6,371 bases of DNA from CAYFJO01 sp964343305 (GCA_964343305.1 CAYFJO010000575.1:1-6371), one strand, 5' to 3'; numbered from the stretch's first letter, positions 1-6,371 are shown. Translations and numbers: made by a program. Notes: generated by a model not told the origin, from the sequence alone.

Positions 1-3000
1 CCCGGCCTCTTTGAAAAGATGTGGGAACGATTCAATTTCCCTTTGCGCTGTGAACTGGACATTCTGTTTAAAGGCCAGATTGCCTGCTTCGTGATTGCTT
101 CTCGGGCTGAGGCCGGTCAACAGGGCATATCGTGAGGCACCGCAGGTAGGAGCGGTCACATAATGGTTGTTAAAAAGCCGGGCGGATTTGGCAAACGCAT
201 CAATACGCGGTGACTGGATATAATCCACCCCGTAACAACCGAGTTCAGTCCGCAGATCGTCGATGGCGATGAAGAGCACATTGGGGCGCTCATGCATTGA
301 CCAGGGCTTTTGTTTTGTCGCAGCCGATCCCGCTGGTTTTTCCGCTGCTTGAGGCCCTCCGTGATTCGTCCCTTTTCCGCTTCCAGGAATCGGTGCTCCG
401 CCGGTTTCGTTCTTCGTCGGCGCGCCTTTCAGAGTTGCCATATAGGCGATGAGGTCGCGGAGTTCTTCGCGAGTCAGTGAGTTGGTGAAGCCGGACGGCA
501 TGGCCGTGCCTTTGCCGATGCGGTCTTCGATGGTTTCGACCGGGATCCTGCGGACTTTACCGGTGGCGAGGTCTCGCAGGCCGACGATACTGTCATCTTC
601 GGATGCCACGTAGCCGGAGAAGGCCCTACCGTCGTCGGTGAGGATCGTCGTCATCTCGAAGCCCTCTTTGATCAGGCGTTTCGGCCAGATGACGGATTCG
701 ATGATGAGTTCCAATTGCAGGCCCGCGGCGACGGCGGACAGGTCAGGTCCTTTGGGAAAGGCATCGACCTTTGTTGTGACGTTCTGGACTCGGTGGCAGG
801 CCGTGCAGTTGGCGAGTGATGATGTAAAAACCCGCTTGCCGGCGGCTGCGTCGCCAGACTTACGAATTTCCTCTGCCAGCGATCGTACGAGTGAAATGTC
901 ATACGGCGTTTCCCGGCCGGGTTTGATTCCCATACGAGACTTCAGCGCACCGACAAGTGCCGCGTCGTCGTGGCCGGCGGCGCTGAGCCAACGGCTGACC
1001 AGCTTTGCATCGTCGGCTGAGATACTCGCAGGCCCCAATGCGACAGCCATCGCTTCGGCCCCACCACGACGATTCATGATCACACTGAGCACCGGACCGA
1101 ACGACTCGGCGCTGTCGAGTTCGGCAAGGAGTTTCAGTCCGGCAGCCGCAGCGGTCTTTATGTCATGACGGGCGACGGATTCCAACGCGGCGAGGTAGAC
1201 CGGCGAGCCGCGTGTTACGTCAATCAGCGGCGTGAACCTCTTTGGTGCCGCAGCGGGGTCGAGTTCGGCAAGCGATCGAATGGCCGCAGCCCGAACTAGA
1301 GCGTTCTCATTGGCACCGATCATTGGCTCCAGCAGCGCAGTCAGCTCGCGCACGTTCCACAGTCCGGACAAGCGGGCTGCTGCCGCGCGAGTGGCTGGGT
1401 CCTCGCTTTTCAACAGTGCGGCCAATTCGTTGTGAACACTCCCCGACGGCACAAGGCGACGGTGTGATGCGATCACCGGAAGTGATTGCAGGAGCGGCGG
1501 ATCCTGTCGCGAGTGCTGGAACACAGTCAGCAGATCATTGCTGTCGCCAACTCGCGCGAGCAATTGCAGCAACTGACGACGTGCTTCTTTAGAGATTGCC
1601 TGAGACTGGACCAGGCTACGGACCTGGCCGGCTACGTTCTTACCGCCATGAGCCTCAAGTACGAACACGAGATGCTCGGGGTCGGCAAACGTGATCGTCC
1701 CCTTCTGCAGAGCAGGAAGCCATCGTGAAGCGAGTGCCTTCGCAGTGCTCGTCAGCGAATAGTCGATAAACCGATCCCTGGAATGATCCAGTACCTTCGC
1801 AGCCACGACCATCGACTCCGCGCTGCGGATTTCGCTGCAGGCCACAATCGCTTCCATGCGAACGCGCGAATCCTCATCGTTCACGCGCCGGTCAAGCAAC
1901 TCAAGTGGCTCTTCAATTCGGTCGCTCCACCGCCCGACCACGCGCGCCGCATAGGCCCGCGCCCCCGCCTCCCTGGATGCCAGGAGACGTTCGAGAAGGG
2001 GCCGATTAACAACCTCGTGCGACTCGAAGACACCAATCGCTTCGTAGAGATGCCGTTCGGGGTTTGTATCGTCGGAACCCAGTCCATCGACCCATTTCCT
2101 GATCGCCGGAATCACCTCATCCGCGGGCAGGTCCGCCAGCCGGCGTTTCGCCTGGTAGCGCACGTAGCGCCAATTCGACTTCAATTGATCACACAGTTCG
2201 GCGACATCCATTCTGGAAAAATCAGGCGCTGCGGCGAGCGGGCGACCTGTCGCTGTGACTCGCCAGATACGTCCGTGTGTTTTGTCGCGATCCGGGTGCC
2301 GCAGCGAAGCCTGATAATGCCCGATAATGGGATTGAACCAGTCAGCCACGTAGAGCGCCCCGTCGGGCCCCACGCGCAGATCAACGGGCCGGAAAGCCCG
2401 GTGAGTCGCACGCAACAGAGGCGGTTGATTCTTCAGGCGATGGCCGGCACCGTCGCGTTCGACTTTCATGCGATGAATGACATGCCCGAAGTAACCTGCA
2501 GTCAGAAGATCTCCCCGAATATCATCAGGCAGGTGCGGCGACTCGGGAATCTCCATAATCATCGATTTCGGCTGAGTGCGACCAATTACCATTTCAAAGC
2601 CCTGGCGAATGCTGGGCAGATCGGACGAAACCATTGAGGGGATCAATTCAGCAATCGGGGGGCCGTTGCTCTTGATGAATGCCTCCCCCCAGTTTCCGAA
2701 TAGAATTCCCCATGGGTTGCCACCCGCACCGGTACGTTGATAACCGTGAAGCTGCCGACGCAGCGGCCGCATTCGCCACGATCCATGCTGGTCGAGACGG
2801 CTGATCCCCCACGGGGTCTCAATCCGCGAGAACGAATGAACGCCCTGACAGAACAGCATTTCTCCCCCCGGACTCCAGGTGAAAGAATTAATATTCTGGT
2901 GCGTATCCCCTGTGCCAAACCCGGTAAACACAAGGCGTTTCTTATCCGCTCGGTCGTCTCCGTCGACGTCAGAGAGATGGATCAGATCGGTGCCCATTCC

Positions 3001-3432
3001 GACATAGGCCCCCCCGTGGCCGAGAGCAAATCCGGTCGGCATATTCAGTCCGCGGGCGAAGACAGTCGTCTTGTCGGCGCGACCATCCTGATCACTGTCT
3101 TCGAGGATCAGAAGCTGGTCGTCGGGACTCGCCGCCTGCTCGAGCTGCGGATAGGCCGAACTCACCAGCACCCATAAGCGCCCGGCCGGATCCCAGCTCA
3201 TGCACACCGGATTGGCAATGCCGTCGTTCTCATCCGCAAAGAGATTGACTTCATACCCCGGCGCCAATTCAAAGGAAGCTATTTCGGCCTCCACGGAGTT
3301 ATCTTCTTCCGGTTCCGCCACCGACTGGATACCAGGCTTCTGCGCGAATGCCCGTGGCGACACATGACACGCCAACGCGACGACCGCAATCGATGCGAAT
3401 ATCGTTCGGAGCTTAGCTGCGGTATGACTCAT
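1..3432 (-). CDS. PVC-type heme-binding dehydrogenase/cytochrome c fused to a sulfatase (3' end beyond window)
   Basis: One open frame of 1144 codons runs from ATG at 3432 to the left edge without a stop. Residues 1-30 form a signal peptide (hydrophobic 10-22, likely cleavage after AFA at 28-30). Residues ~45-400 match the Pirellula/Verrucomicrobium-type membrane-bound dehydrogenase, a predicted beta-propeller: calcium-loop-like DSDQDGRAD (112-120) and DVDGDDRAD (155-163), FGTGDTHQ (172-179), GPDGALYVAD (355-364), HGRIWRVT (386-393). Residues ~405-860 are helical with HEAT-like repeats. Residues 865-1003 are the matching heme domain, with CTACH at 876-880 and candidate distal ligand M978 in AMPSGF. 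A Gly/Pro/Ala/Lys linker (1004-1046) leads into a type I sulfatase starting RPNVLFIAIDDLR, with metal-binding D1058-D1059 and formylglycine motif C1097-G-A-S-R1101. The sulfatase is cut after ~96 residues; the family usually has about 450. I infer export and joint oxidoreductase/sulfatase action on a sulfated carbohydrate; the substrate is unknown. An ATG 32 codons upstream (3528) is less likely because it would bury the signal peptide. Confidence 0.9.
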   Translation of the reverse strand, partial: MSHTAAKLRTIFASIAVVALACHVSPRAFAQKPGIQSVAEPEEDNSVEAEIASFELAPGYEVNLFADENDGIANPVCMSWDPAGRLWVLVSSAYPQLEQAASPDDQLLILEDSDQDGRADKTTVFARGLNMPTGFALGHGGAYVGMGTDLIHLSDVDGDDRADKKRLVFTGFGTGDTHQNINSFTWSPGGEMLFCQGVHSFSRIETPWGISRLDQHGSWRMRPLRRQLHGYQRTGAGGNPWGILFGNWGEAFIKSNGPPIAELIPSMVSSDLPSIRQGFEMVIGRTQPKSMIMEIPESPHLPDDIRGDLLTAGYFGHVIHRMKVERDGAGHRLKNQPPLLRATHRAFRPVDLRVGPDGALYVADWFNPIIGHYQASLRHPDRDKTHGRIWRVTATGRPLAAAPDFSRMDVAELCDQLKSNWRYVRYQAKRRLADLPADEVIPAIRKWVDGLGSDDTNPERHLYEAIGVFESHEVVNRPLLERLLASREAGARAYAARVVGRWSDRIEEPLELLDRRVNDEDSRVRMEAIVACSEIRSAESMVVAAKVLDHSRDRFIDYSLTSTAKALASRWLPALQKGTITFADPEHLVFVLEAHGGKNVAGQVRSLVQSQAISKEARRQLLQLLARVGDSNDLLTVFQHSRQDPPLLQSLPVIASHRRLVPSGSVHNELAALLKSEDPATRAAAARLSGLWNVRELTALLEPMIGANENALVRAAAIRSLAELDPAAAPKRFTPLIDVTRGSPVYLAALESVARHDIKTAAAAGLKLLAELDSAESFGPVLSVIMNRRGGAEAMAVALGPASISADDAKLVSRWLSAAGHDDAALVGALKSRMGIKPGRETPYDISLVRSLAEEIRKSGDAAAGKRVFTSSLANCTACHRVQNVTTKVDAFPKGPDLSAVAAGLQLELIIESVIWPKRLIKEGFEMTTILTDDGRAFSGYVASEDDSIVGLRDLATGKVRRIPVETIEDRIGKGTAMPSGFTNSLTREELRDLIAYMATLKGAPTKNETGGAPIPGSGKGTNHGGPQAAEKPAGSAATKQKPWSMHERPNVLFIAIDDLRTELGCYGVDYIQSPRIDAFAKSARLFNNHYVTAPTCGASRYALLTGLSPRSNHEAGNLAFKQNVQFTAQREIESFPHLFKEAG
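130..144 (-). other. Sulfatase formylglycine motif CGASR
   Basis: C1097-G-A-S-R1101 followed by YALLTG fits the type I sulfatase signature C-x-(P/A)-x-R. The Cys is converted to C-alpha-formylglycine, the catalytic aldehyde hydrate. This member has Ala at the usual Pro position, an accepted variant. Upstream DD (1058-1059) supplies part of the divalent metal site. The remaining metal and sulfate-binding residues would lie beyond the left edge and cannot be checked here. Confidence 0.88.
298..423 (-). other. Interdomain linker joining the heme domain to the sulfatase
   Basis: Codons 1004-1045 of the fusion lie between the end of the heme domain (the family's usual terminal helix, LRDLIAYMATLKG) and the sulfatase start. 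They encode almost only Gly, Pro, Ala, Lys, Thr, Ser, Asn and Gln, with no hydrophobic segment, so there is no second signal peptide or membrane anchor. This composition is typical of a flexible secreted-protein tether, and a decayed intergenic region read by chance would not be expected to look like this. The first Met after it (295-297) has no purine-rich ribosome binding sequence upstream. Confidence 0.75.
793..807 (-). other. c-type heme attachment motif CTACH
   Basis: These codons give C876-T-A-C879-H880 of the fusion protein. The two Cys would bind heme covalently and His would be the proximal iron ligand. Family landmarks around it fit: GKRVF before it, GPDLSAVAAG at 895-904, ELIIESVIWP at 908-917, and AMPSGF at 977-982 supplying a likely distal Met. 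Heme attachment requires export to the periplasm-like compartment and a cytochrome c maturation system, which agrees with the N-terminal signal peptide. Confidence 0.9.
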
Positions 3433-3440
3433 GGTTGAGA

Positions 3441-3447
3441 TCTCTTT
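3441..3447 (-). promoter_or_regulatory. Probable ribosome binding site of the fusion gene
   Basis: The minus strand reads AAAGAGA here, ending 8 bases before ATG 3432. It is a weak purine-rich Shine-Dalgarno-like element, but it favours 3432 over the upstream in-frame ATG at 3528, which lacks such a sequence and would place the signal peptide 32 residues inside the protein. The element abuts the base of the large inverted repeat, so folding of that repeat could affect ribosome access. Confidence 0.45.
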
Positions 3448-3448
3448 C

Positions 3449-3513
3449 GTAGCGGAACTCGTCAAGACTTTCGGCGTTACAGTGCAGCCGAAAGTCTTGA
3501 CGACTTCCGCTAC
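3449..3513. repeat. Near-perfect long inverted repeat (27-bp arms, 11-base loop)
   Basis: The left arm 3449-3475 and right arm 3487-3513 are reverse complements at 26 of 27 positions, separated by 11 bases (3476-3486). It fills half of the 131-bp gap between the DUF1080 gene and the fusion gene. Neither side of the stem is followed by a run of T, so it is not a classical intrinsic terminator. On the minus strand the 5' arm can also fold on itself (CGGAAGTC, loop GTCAA, GACTTTCG, one G-U pair), giving an alternative small hairpin. No flanking direct repeat or transposase was seen. I infer a REP-like dispersed palindrome or an mRNA processing/stability element; which one cannot be decided from a single copy. 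Confidence 0.9.
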
Positions 3514-3563
3514 AACACTTATTTCCATCTAGAGTAAGTGCCATTCGCCTTACGGCCGACGGC

Positions 3564-5777
3564 TCACCTGGTTTTGGTTTGGACTTCAAAGATCCTAGTC
3601 TCTGATTCTTCGACGAGCGGAAGGATCGCAGCGACTTCCTTCGGGAACCAACGCGGGTAACCGGGACGATGATCGTGACTGCTGGGAACGCGCTGAAGGT
3701 TGCCATACACGAAACCCCAGTTGGTCGGTCGGCGGAAACGCCTCCAGAGGTCGTTCTTCTTCCGGATCTGCTGGTGAACCGCTTCCCAGCCTGACGGCAA
3801 CACACTGGCCGTATCTCCGGCCAGTTGGCGCGCCACTGATTTTGCCCACGCGGTGTGGCCTTCTGGTGTGAGCTGGAGGCCATCGATACTCAATCCGTCC
3901 GCGTCAAAGCGGCTCATATCCACGGCGACCCAGCCACGCTTTTTGGCAAGACCTCGAATTGCTGCGGCATAGGCCCGGACAGCGTCATTGTGCCGTGTCA
4001 AATCTGGAGAATGCGGTTGTTTATTACCAACAAATGGATGCGGGGTGATCAGAACGATCTTCTCAGTCCTTGGGACGAACTGTTCCAGCAGACTCTCATA
4101 AGCCTGGACGAACTCCGGTAGTTTCTCTTCGCTGTCCATCGCCTCCATCCGCCCAAAGGCCGCCACAATCACCGTCCCGCCGATCCGTCCGAGCATGGAC
4201 GCTTGGCTCCCGAAATTTCGCGGCCGCTGTCGCTGATAAACCGTGTCGGCCTGCCAGGACATATCGCGAAAGAGCACCTTTTGACCACGAGCCGAATGAG
4301 TCAGCAAGCTTTCCAAGTGCCCGGATTCCACCTGCTTCACCATGGCGCCACCACCGAGAAATGCGACCACATCTCCGTCTTCGAGAGCAAAGCGATCTCC
4401 GAATTGAGGGGCTTTTTGGGGAAGTGGAACTTCTGCGAGATCGGTCGGAAATGTTTCATTGGGCCTGGACTTGGGGACGGAGGTTATTGGAGATCCGGGG
4501 ACGGAGGTTTTTGGTGATCCTGTGAGGGTGGCAAGATCTGCGCCGGGAGCGAAGCGCCACTCATTGGCAAGAGAGATCGATTCGTTCCCGAGTCGTAGGG
4601 AAAGTTGGTTCAGCTCTCCTGCGATGCCACCAGAGGAACCATGATCCATCACGCGAACCGCGATCGTATTTCGCCCCTCTCGCAACACCCCTTCGGGAAC
4701 CGGATAATTGCGAACCGTGTAATGGTGACCTGGAGCTTCGAACCCACCAACGCGTTTGCCATTCATCCAGGTTACATCCATGTCATCGATCTGCCCCAGA
4801 TGGAGCGATGCCCTGGCCGCTGCTTGATCCGCAGTAAGGGTGATGGTCTTGCGAAACCAAACAACGCCATTGAACCCTGGCAATCCTGCTTTCTCGAAGT
4901 GCCCGGGCAGTTTCATGGTTTTCCAGGTGGTGTCATCGAAGGTCGGCTTTGCCCAGGCTTCTCCCCGCGACCCCGGATCGACCGCGGCGATCCGTTTCGG
5001 CCAATCGGGCTTGCCTTTCTTCCCGCCTGTCGTGGAGTGGAGTGGTTTGAGACTCGGTTTGGTCCCCGCGGATGGTGGGCTCTCGGCCGGCTTAGCATCA
5101 ACATCGTCAGGAGCCTTGAGTTCCGCGTTCAACTCGGCCTCATTGAGCCCGGCTAATTCGACTTTTGGATTGTGGGTCAGCGTGGGATTCCGGTAGTGCA
5201 CCGTCTGCGGCGGACCGCCATGAATCTGAAACGCGATTTGTCCCGTTCGCTCACCCTTCGGATCTTTTATGGCAACGCAGAGTTTGCCGTTGAGGGCCGT
5301 CCAGATGCGATCGCCGACGGCGAGAATCTCATACCGATTCCAATCGCCATGTTTCACCGCTTCCAGTCCCCGATCATTCCAATCCAGCTTTCTCCGGCCG
5401 TGTTCGTGATAGAGCTTGCCCCATAAGCCCCAGCCCGCGTCGGCCTGGTATCCCTTCGCCTGGCCGCGTCTATTGACCGCCACGGAGCGAAACTGAATGC
5501 CGGCGTTGCGCTTCTCCGGCATCAGCTTCACGTCCACCGAAAGGCGAAAATCGCTGACCGGCACTTCCGACCAGATAAACTTGTTTCCCACTACCGGTTC
5601 ATCCGAATGGCCCACAATGGCCCCATCCCTTACCGACCAATAGGCTTCATCTCCACTCCAGCCATCGAGATTCTCGCCGTTGAAGAAGACCGCCCGATCT
5701 TCCTCGCCTGTCGCGGTGCTGAGGGACAGAACGATTCCAGATAGAGAATAGAGAAGTGTTTTGAAGTAGATATTCAT
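3564..5777 (-). CDS. Secreted DUF1080 (3-keto-disaccharide hydrolase-like) protein with jelly-roll and degenerate SGNH domains
   Basis: A complete 737-residue protein. Residues 1-24 are a signal peptide. Residues ~28-200 are a DUF1080 domain, a concanavalin-like fold linked to cleavage of 3-keto glycosides: FFNGENLDGW at 31-40, NAGIQFRS at 91-98, GYQADAGWGLWGKLYHE at 109-125, ending HYRNPTL. A polar Pro/Lys-rich linker (~210-260) leads to a galactose-binding-like jelly roll (~270-405; FDDTTWKTMKLP, VVWFRKTI, VTWMNGKRVGG) resembling those in sialate O-acetylesterases and GH2 enzymes. Residues ~455-655 resemble SGNH/GDSL hydrolases but lack the standard catalytic residues: GGGA at 475-478 for block I, FGRME at 541-545 for block III, DGLQ at 632-635 for the usual D-x-x-H. 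The tail, with RKKNDLW and RRPTNWGFVYG (682-692), is a recurring planctomycete extension. It starts 38 bp after the upstream gene and precedes the heme-sulfatase fusion by 131 bp, so cotranscription is likely. The likely role is extracytoplasmic carbohydrate breakdown; exact activity is unproven. Confidence 0.93.
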   Translation of the reverse strand: MNIYFKTLLYSLSGIVLSLSTATGEEDRAVFFNGENLDGWSGDEAYWSVRDGAIVGHSDEPVVGNKFIWSEVPVSDFRLSVDVKLMPEKRNAGIQFRSVAVNRRGQAKGYQADAGWGLWGKLYHEHGRRKLDWNDRGLEAVKHGDWNRYEILAVGDRIWTALNGKLCVAIKDPKGERTGQIAFQIHGGPPQTVHYRNPTLTHNPKVELAGLNEAELNAELKAPDDVDAKPAESPPSAGTKPSLKPLHSTTGGKKGKPDWPKRIAAVDPGSRGEAWAKPTFDDTTWKTMKLPGHFEKAGLPGFNGVVWFRKTITLTADQAAARASLHLGQIDDMDVTWMNGKRVGGFEAPGHHYTVRNYPVPEGVLREGRNTIAVRVMDHGSSGGIAGELNQLSLRLGNESISLANEWRFAPGADLATLTGSPKTSVPGSPITSVPKSRPNETFPTDLAEVPLPQKAPQFGDRFALEDGDVVAFLGGGAMVKQVESGHLESLLTHSARGQKVLFRDMSWQADTVYQRQRPRNFGSQASMLGRIGGTVIVAAFGRMEAMDSEEKLPEFVQAYESLLEQFVPRTEKIVLITPHPFVGNKQPHSPDLTRHNDAVRAYAAAIRGLAKKRGWVAVDMSRFDADGLSIDGLQLTPEGHTAWAKSVARQLAGDTASVLPSGWEAVHQQIRKKNDLWRRFRRPTNWGFVYGNLQRVPSSHDHRPGYPRWFPKEVAAILPLVEESETRIFEVQTKTR
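4473..4520 (-). repeat. In-frame tandem duplication of a 24-bp unit in the DUF1080 gene
   Basis: Two adjacent 24-base units, 4473-4496 and 4497-4520, agree at 22 of 24 positions. They encode GSPKTSVP (residues 420-427) and GSPITSVP (428-435). They lie in the linker between the jelly-roll and SGNH-like domains, where length changes should be tolerated. The high identity suggests a fairly recent duplication that lengthened the linker. Confidence 0.9.
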
Positions 5778-5783
5778 ACTGAG

Positions 5784-5787
5784 TCCT
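5784..5787 (-). promoter_or_regulatory. Ribosome binding site of the DUF1080 gene
   Basis: The minus strand reads AGGA six bases before ATG 5777, a good Shine-Dalgarno core at normal spacing. It fixes the start and agrees with the signal peptide beginning immediately at that Met. The site sits in the 38-bp gap after the preceding stop codon, where no separate promoter is apparent, which fits an operon. Confidence 0.65.
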
Positions 5788-5815
5788 GCATTGAGAATCG
5801 AAAGTGACGAAGCAA

Positions 5816-6371
5816 TCAGTCTTGTTGTCCAAAGGAATCAACAAGCTGAACTCGTACCGCATCAGCGAAGTGGTCAGAAGTGGTGGCTCCAGGTTTATCG
5901 TTCCCGGCACCGAGCGAGATCACAACACTTCGGGTTCCAGGCGGAATCTCGATCGTAGCCCGCAGCTTGTGCCAGCCCGTTTGTTCCCCCGGCTCGGTAA
6001 TGTAATTCCGACCGACGTGCTGCAGGACGGTATCGAACAGCGTTTCATGGTCATTCCAGATCGGACGAACTGCTGCGGGTTCCTGACTGAAGGCGCCCAG
6101 ACGAATCTGAAAGACCGATGACTGCTGCGGGTTTGACGTGAAGAAGGAGGCCTCGACCTCGACGGATCTGACGTGCTCTTCGCCCGGCTCCGGATGCTCA
6201 TCCAAATCAATAAGGTAGCGGGCGTAGGCGAACTTGGATTTTGGCGTGTCAAACCGACCGACTCGAGTTCCGCTGACTGCGGTAATCCCGTCTTCCCCGG
6301 CCACAGAACGTACCCCGCCGAACCATCGATTAGCGCTTGTTGGAAAACGCCCTGGCAGTTTCATTTCGGGA
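5816..6371 (-). CDS. C-terminal part of an unidentified protein with a probable beta-sandwich domain (5' end beyond window)
   Basis: The frame is open at the right edge and ends at TGA 5816-5818, giving ~185 visible residues. The Met encoded at 6362-6364 need not be the start: the codons before it stay open, no ribosome binding site is visible in the few bases available, and no signal peptide follows. Visible landmarks are WFGGVRSVAGEDGITAVSG, YARYLIDLDEHPEP, VEVEASFFTS, GWHKLRATIEIPPGTRSVVISLG and a final HFADAVRVQLVDSFG. The alternating hydrophobic pattern and the Asp near the end resemble carbohydrate-binding-like jelly rolls. I recall similar C-terminal domains in planctomycete FecR-domain (anti-sigma-like) proteins, but the part that would prove this is outside the window. 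It lies 38 bp upstream of the DUF1080 gene on the same strand, so probably in the same transcript. Function unassigned. Confidence 0.75.
   Translation of the reverse strand, partial: PEMKLPGRFPTSANRWFGGVRSVAGEDGITAVSGTRVGRFDTPKSKFAYARYLIDLDEHPEPGEEHVRSVEVEASFFTSNPQQSSVFQIRLGAFSQEPAAVRPIWNDHETLFDTVLQHVGRNYITEPGEQTGWHKLRATIEIPPGTRSVVISLGAGNDKPGATTSDHFADAVRVQLVDSFGQQD

Noticed and set aside
1..297. A separate sulfatase gene starting at ATG 297.
   Set aside because: There is no Shine-Dalgarno sequence upstream, no signal peptide (it would start MHERPNVLF), and no stop codon separating it from the heme domain upstream.
1783..2637. A 284-codon open frame on the plus strand, and other shorter plus-strand frames.
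   Set aside because: They lie opposite the strongly conserved dehydrogenase/HEAT coding frame on the minus strand. Their translations show no family motifs or secretion signal and look like antisense shadows of a GC-rich gene.
3366..3369. A lipoprotein box at Cys22 of the fusion protein (VALAC).
   Set aside because: The position three before Cys is Ala where Leu, Val or Ile is usual, and a better signal peptidase I site (AFA, then Gln) follows at residues 28-30.
3449..3513. The inverted repeat as a Rho-independent terminator.
   Set aside because: The stem is strong but the bases after it on either strand (ACGAAAGAGA and AACACTTATT) contain no T-run. A Rho-dependent or processing role remains possible.
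3433..3528. An earlier start for the fusion gene at ATG 3528, adding 32 codons read through the inverted repeat.
   Set aside because: It has no ribosome binding site, its extra residues come from a palindromic repeat, and it would move a clear signal peptide into the interior of the protein.
3529..3543. A sigma-54-like promoter on the minus strand beginning TGGCAC.
   Set aside because: The -24-like half is present, but at the required spacing the -12 half reads CTAG and lacks the GC dinucleotide that is nearly always needed.

Overview
The window looks like a piece of a Planctomycetota chromosome (Pirellulales/Planctomycetales type). I infer this from protein families, not from a search: a Pirellula/Verrucomicrobium-type heme-binding 'membrane-bound dehydrogenase', a DUF1080 (3-keto-disaccharide hydrolase-like) protein with an SGNH-like domain, and a type I sulfatase, all with Sec-type signal peptides or secreted-protein features. 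All recognisable genes lie on the minus strand and read from right to left. The window cuts both outer genes.

Layout in transcription order. (1) 6371-5816: the C-terminal part of a protein whose N-terminus lies beyond the right edge. It looks like a beta-sandwich domain and I cannot name it with certainty. (2) 5777-3564: a complete 737-residue secreted multidomain protein: signal peptide, DUF1080 domain, linker, galactose-binding-like jelly roll, linker with a duplicated 8-residue unit, a degenerate SGNH/GDSL-like domain, and a family-specific C-terminal tail. It starts 38 bp after gene 1 with a good AGGA ribosome binding site. (3) A 131-bp gap dominated by a near-perfect 27-bp-arm inverted repeat (3449-3513). 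(4) 3432 to the left edge: an uninterrupted reading frame of 1144 codons with no stop, encoding signal peptide, beta-propeller-like dehydrogenase domain, HEAT-like helical region, c-type heme domain (CTACH), a roughly 43-residue Gly/Pro/Ala/Lys-rich linker, and the first ~96 residues of a sulfatase including its formylglycine site (CGASR). I translated this frame codon by codon across the whole stretch and found no stop or frame change.

The main result is that last gene: a PVC-type heme-binding dehydrogenase/cytochrome c covalently joined to a sulfatase. The sulfatase has no signal peptide and no ribosome binding site of its own, so the joined frame is probably a real fusion and not two adjacent genes. 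With the DUF1080 protein just upstream, a coherent hypothesis is secreted processing of a sulfated glycan: sugar oxidation with electrons passed to the heme, cleavage of the oxidised (3-keto) glycoside by the DUF1080 domain, and desulfation by the sulfatase module. The domain identities are well supported; the pathway is inference. No tRNA, rRNA, CRISPR array, transposase or other mobile gene was seen.
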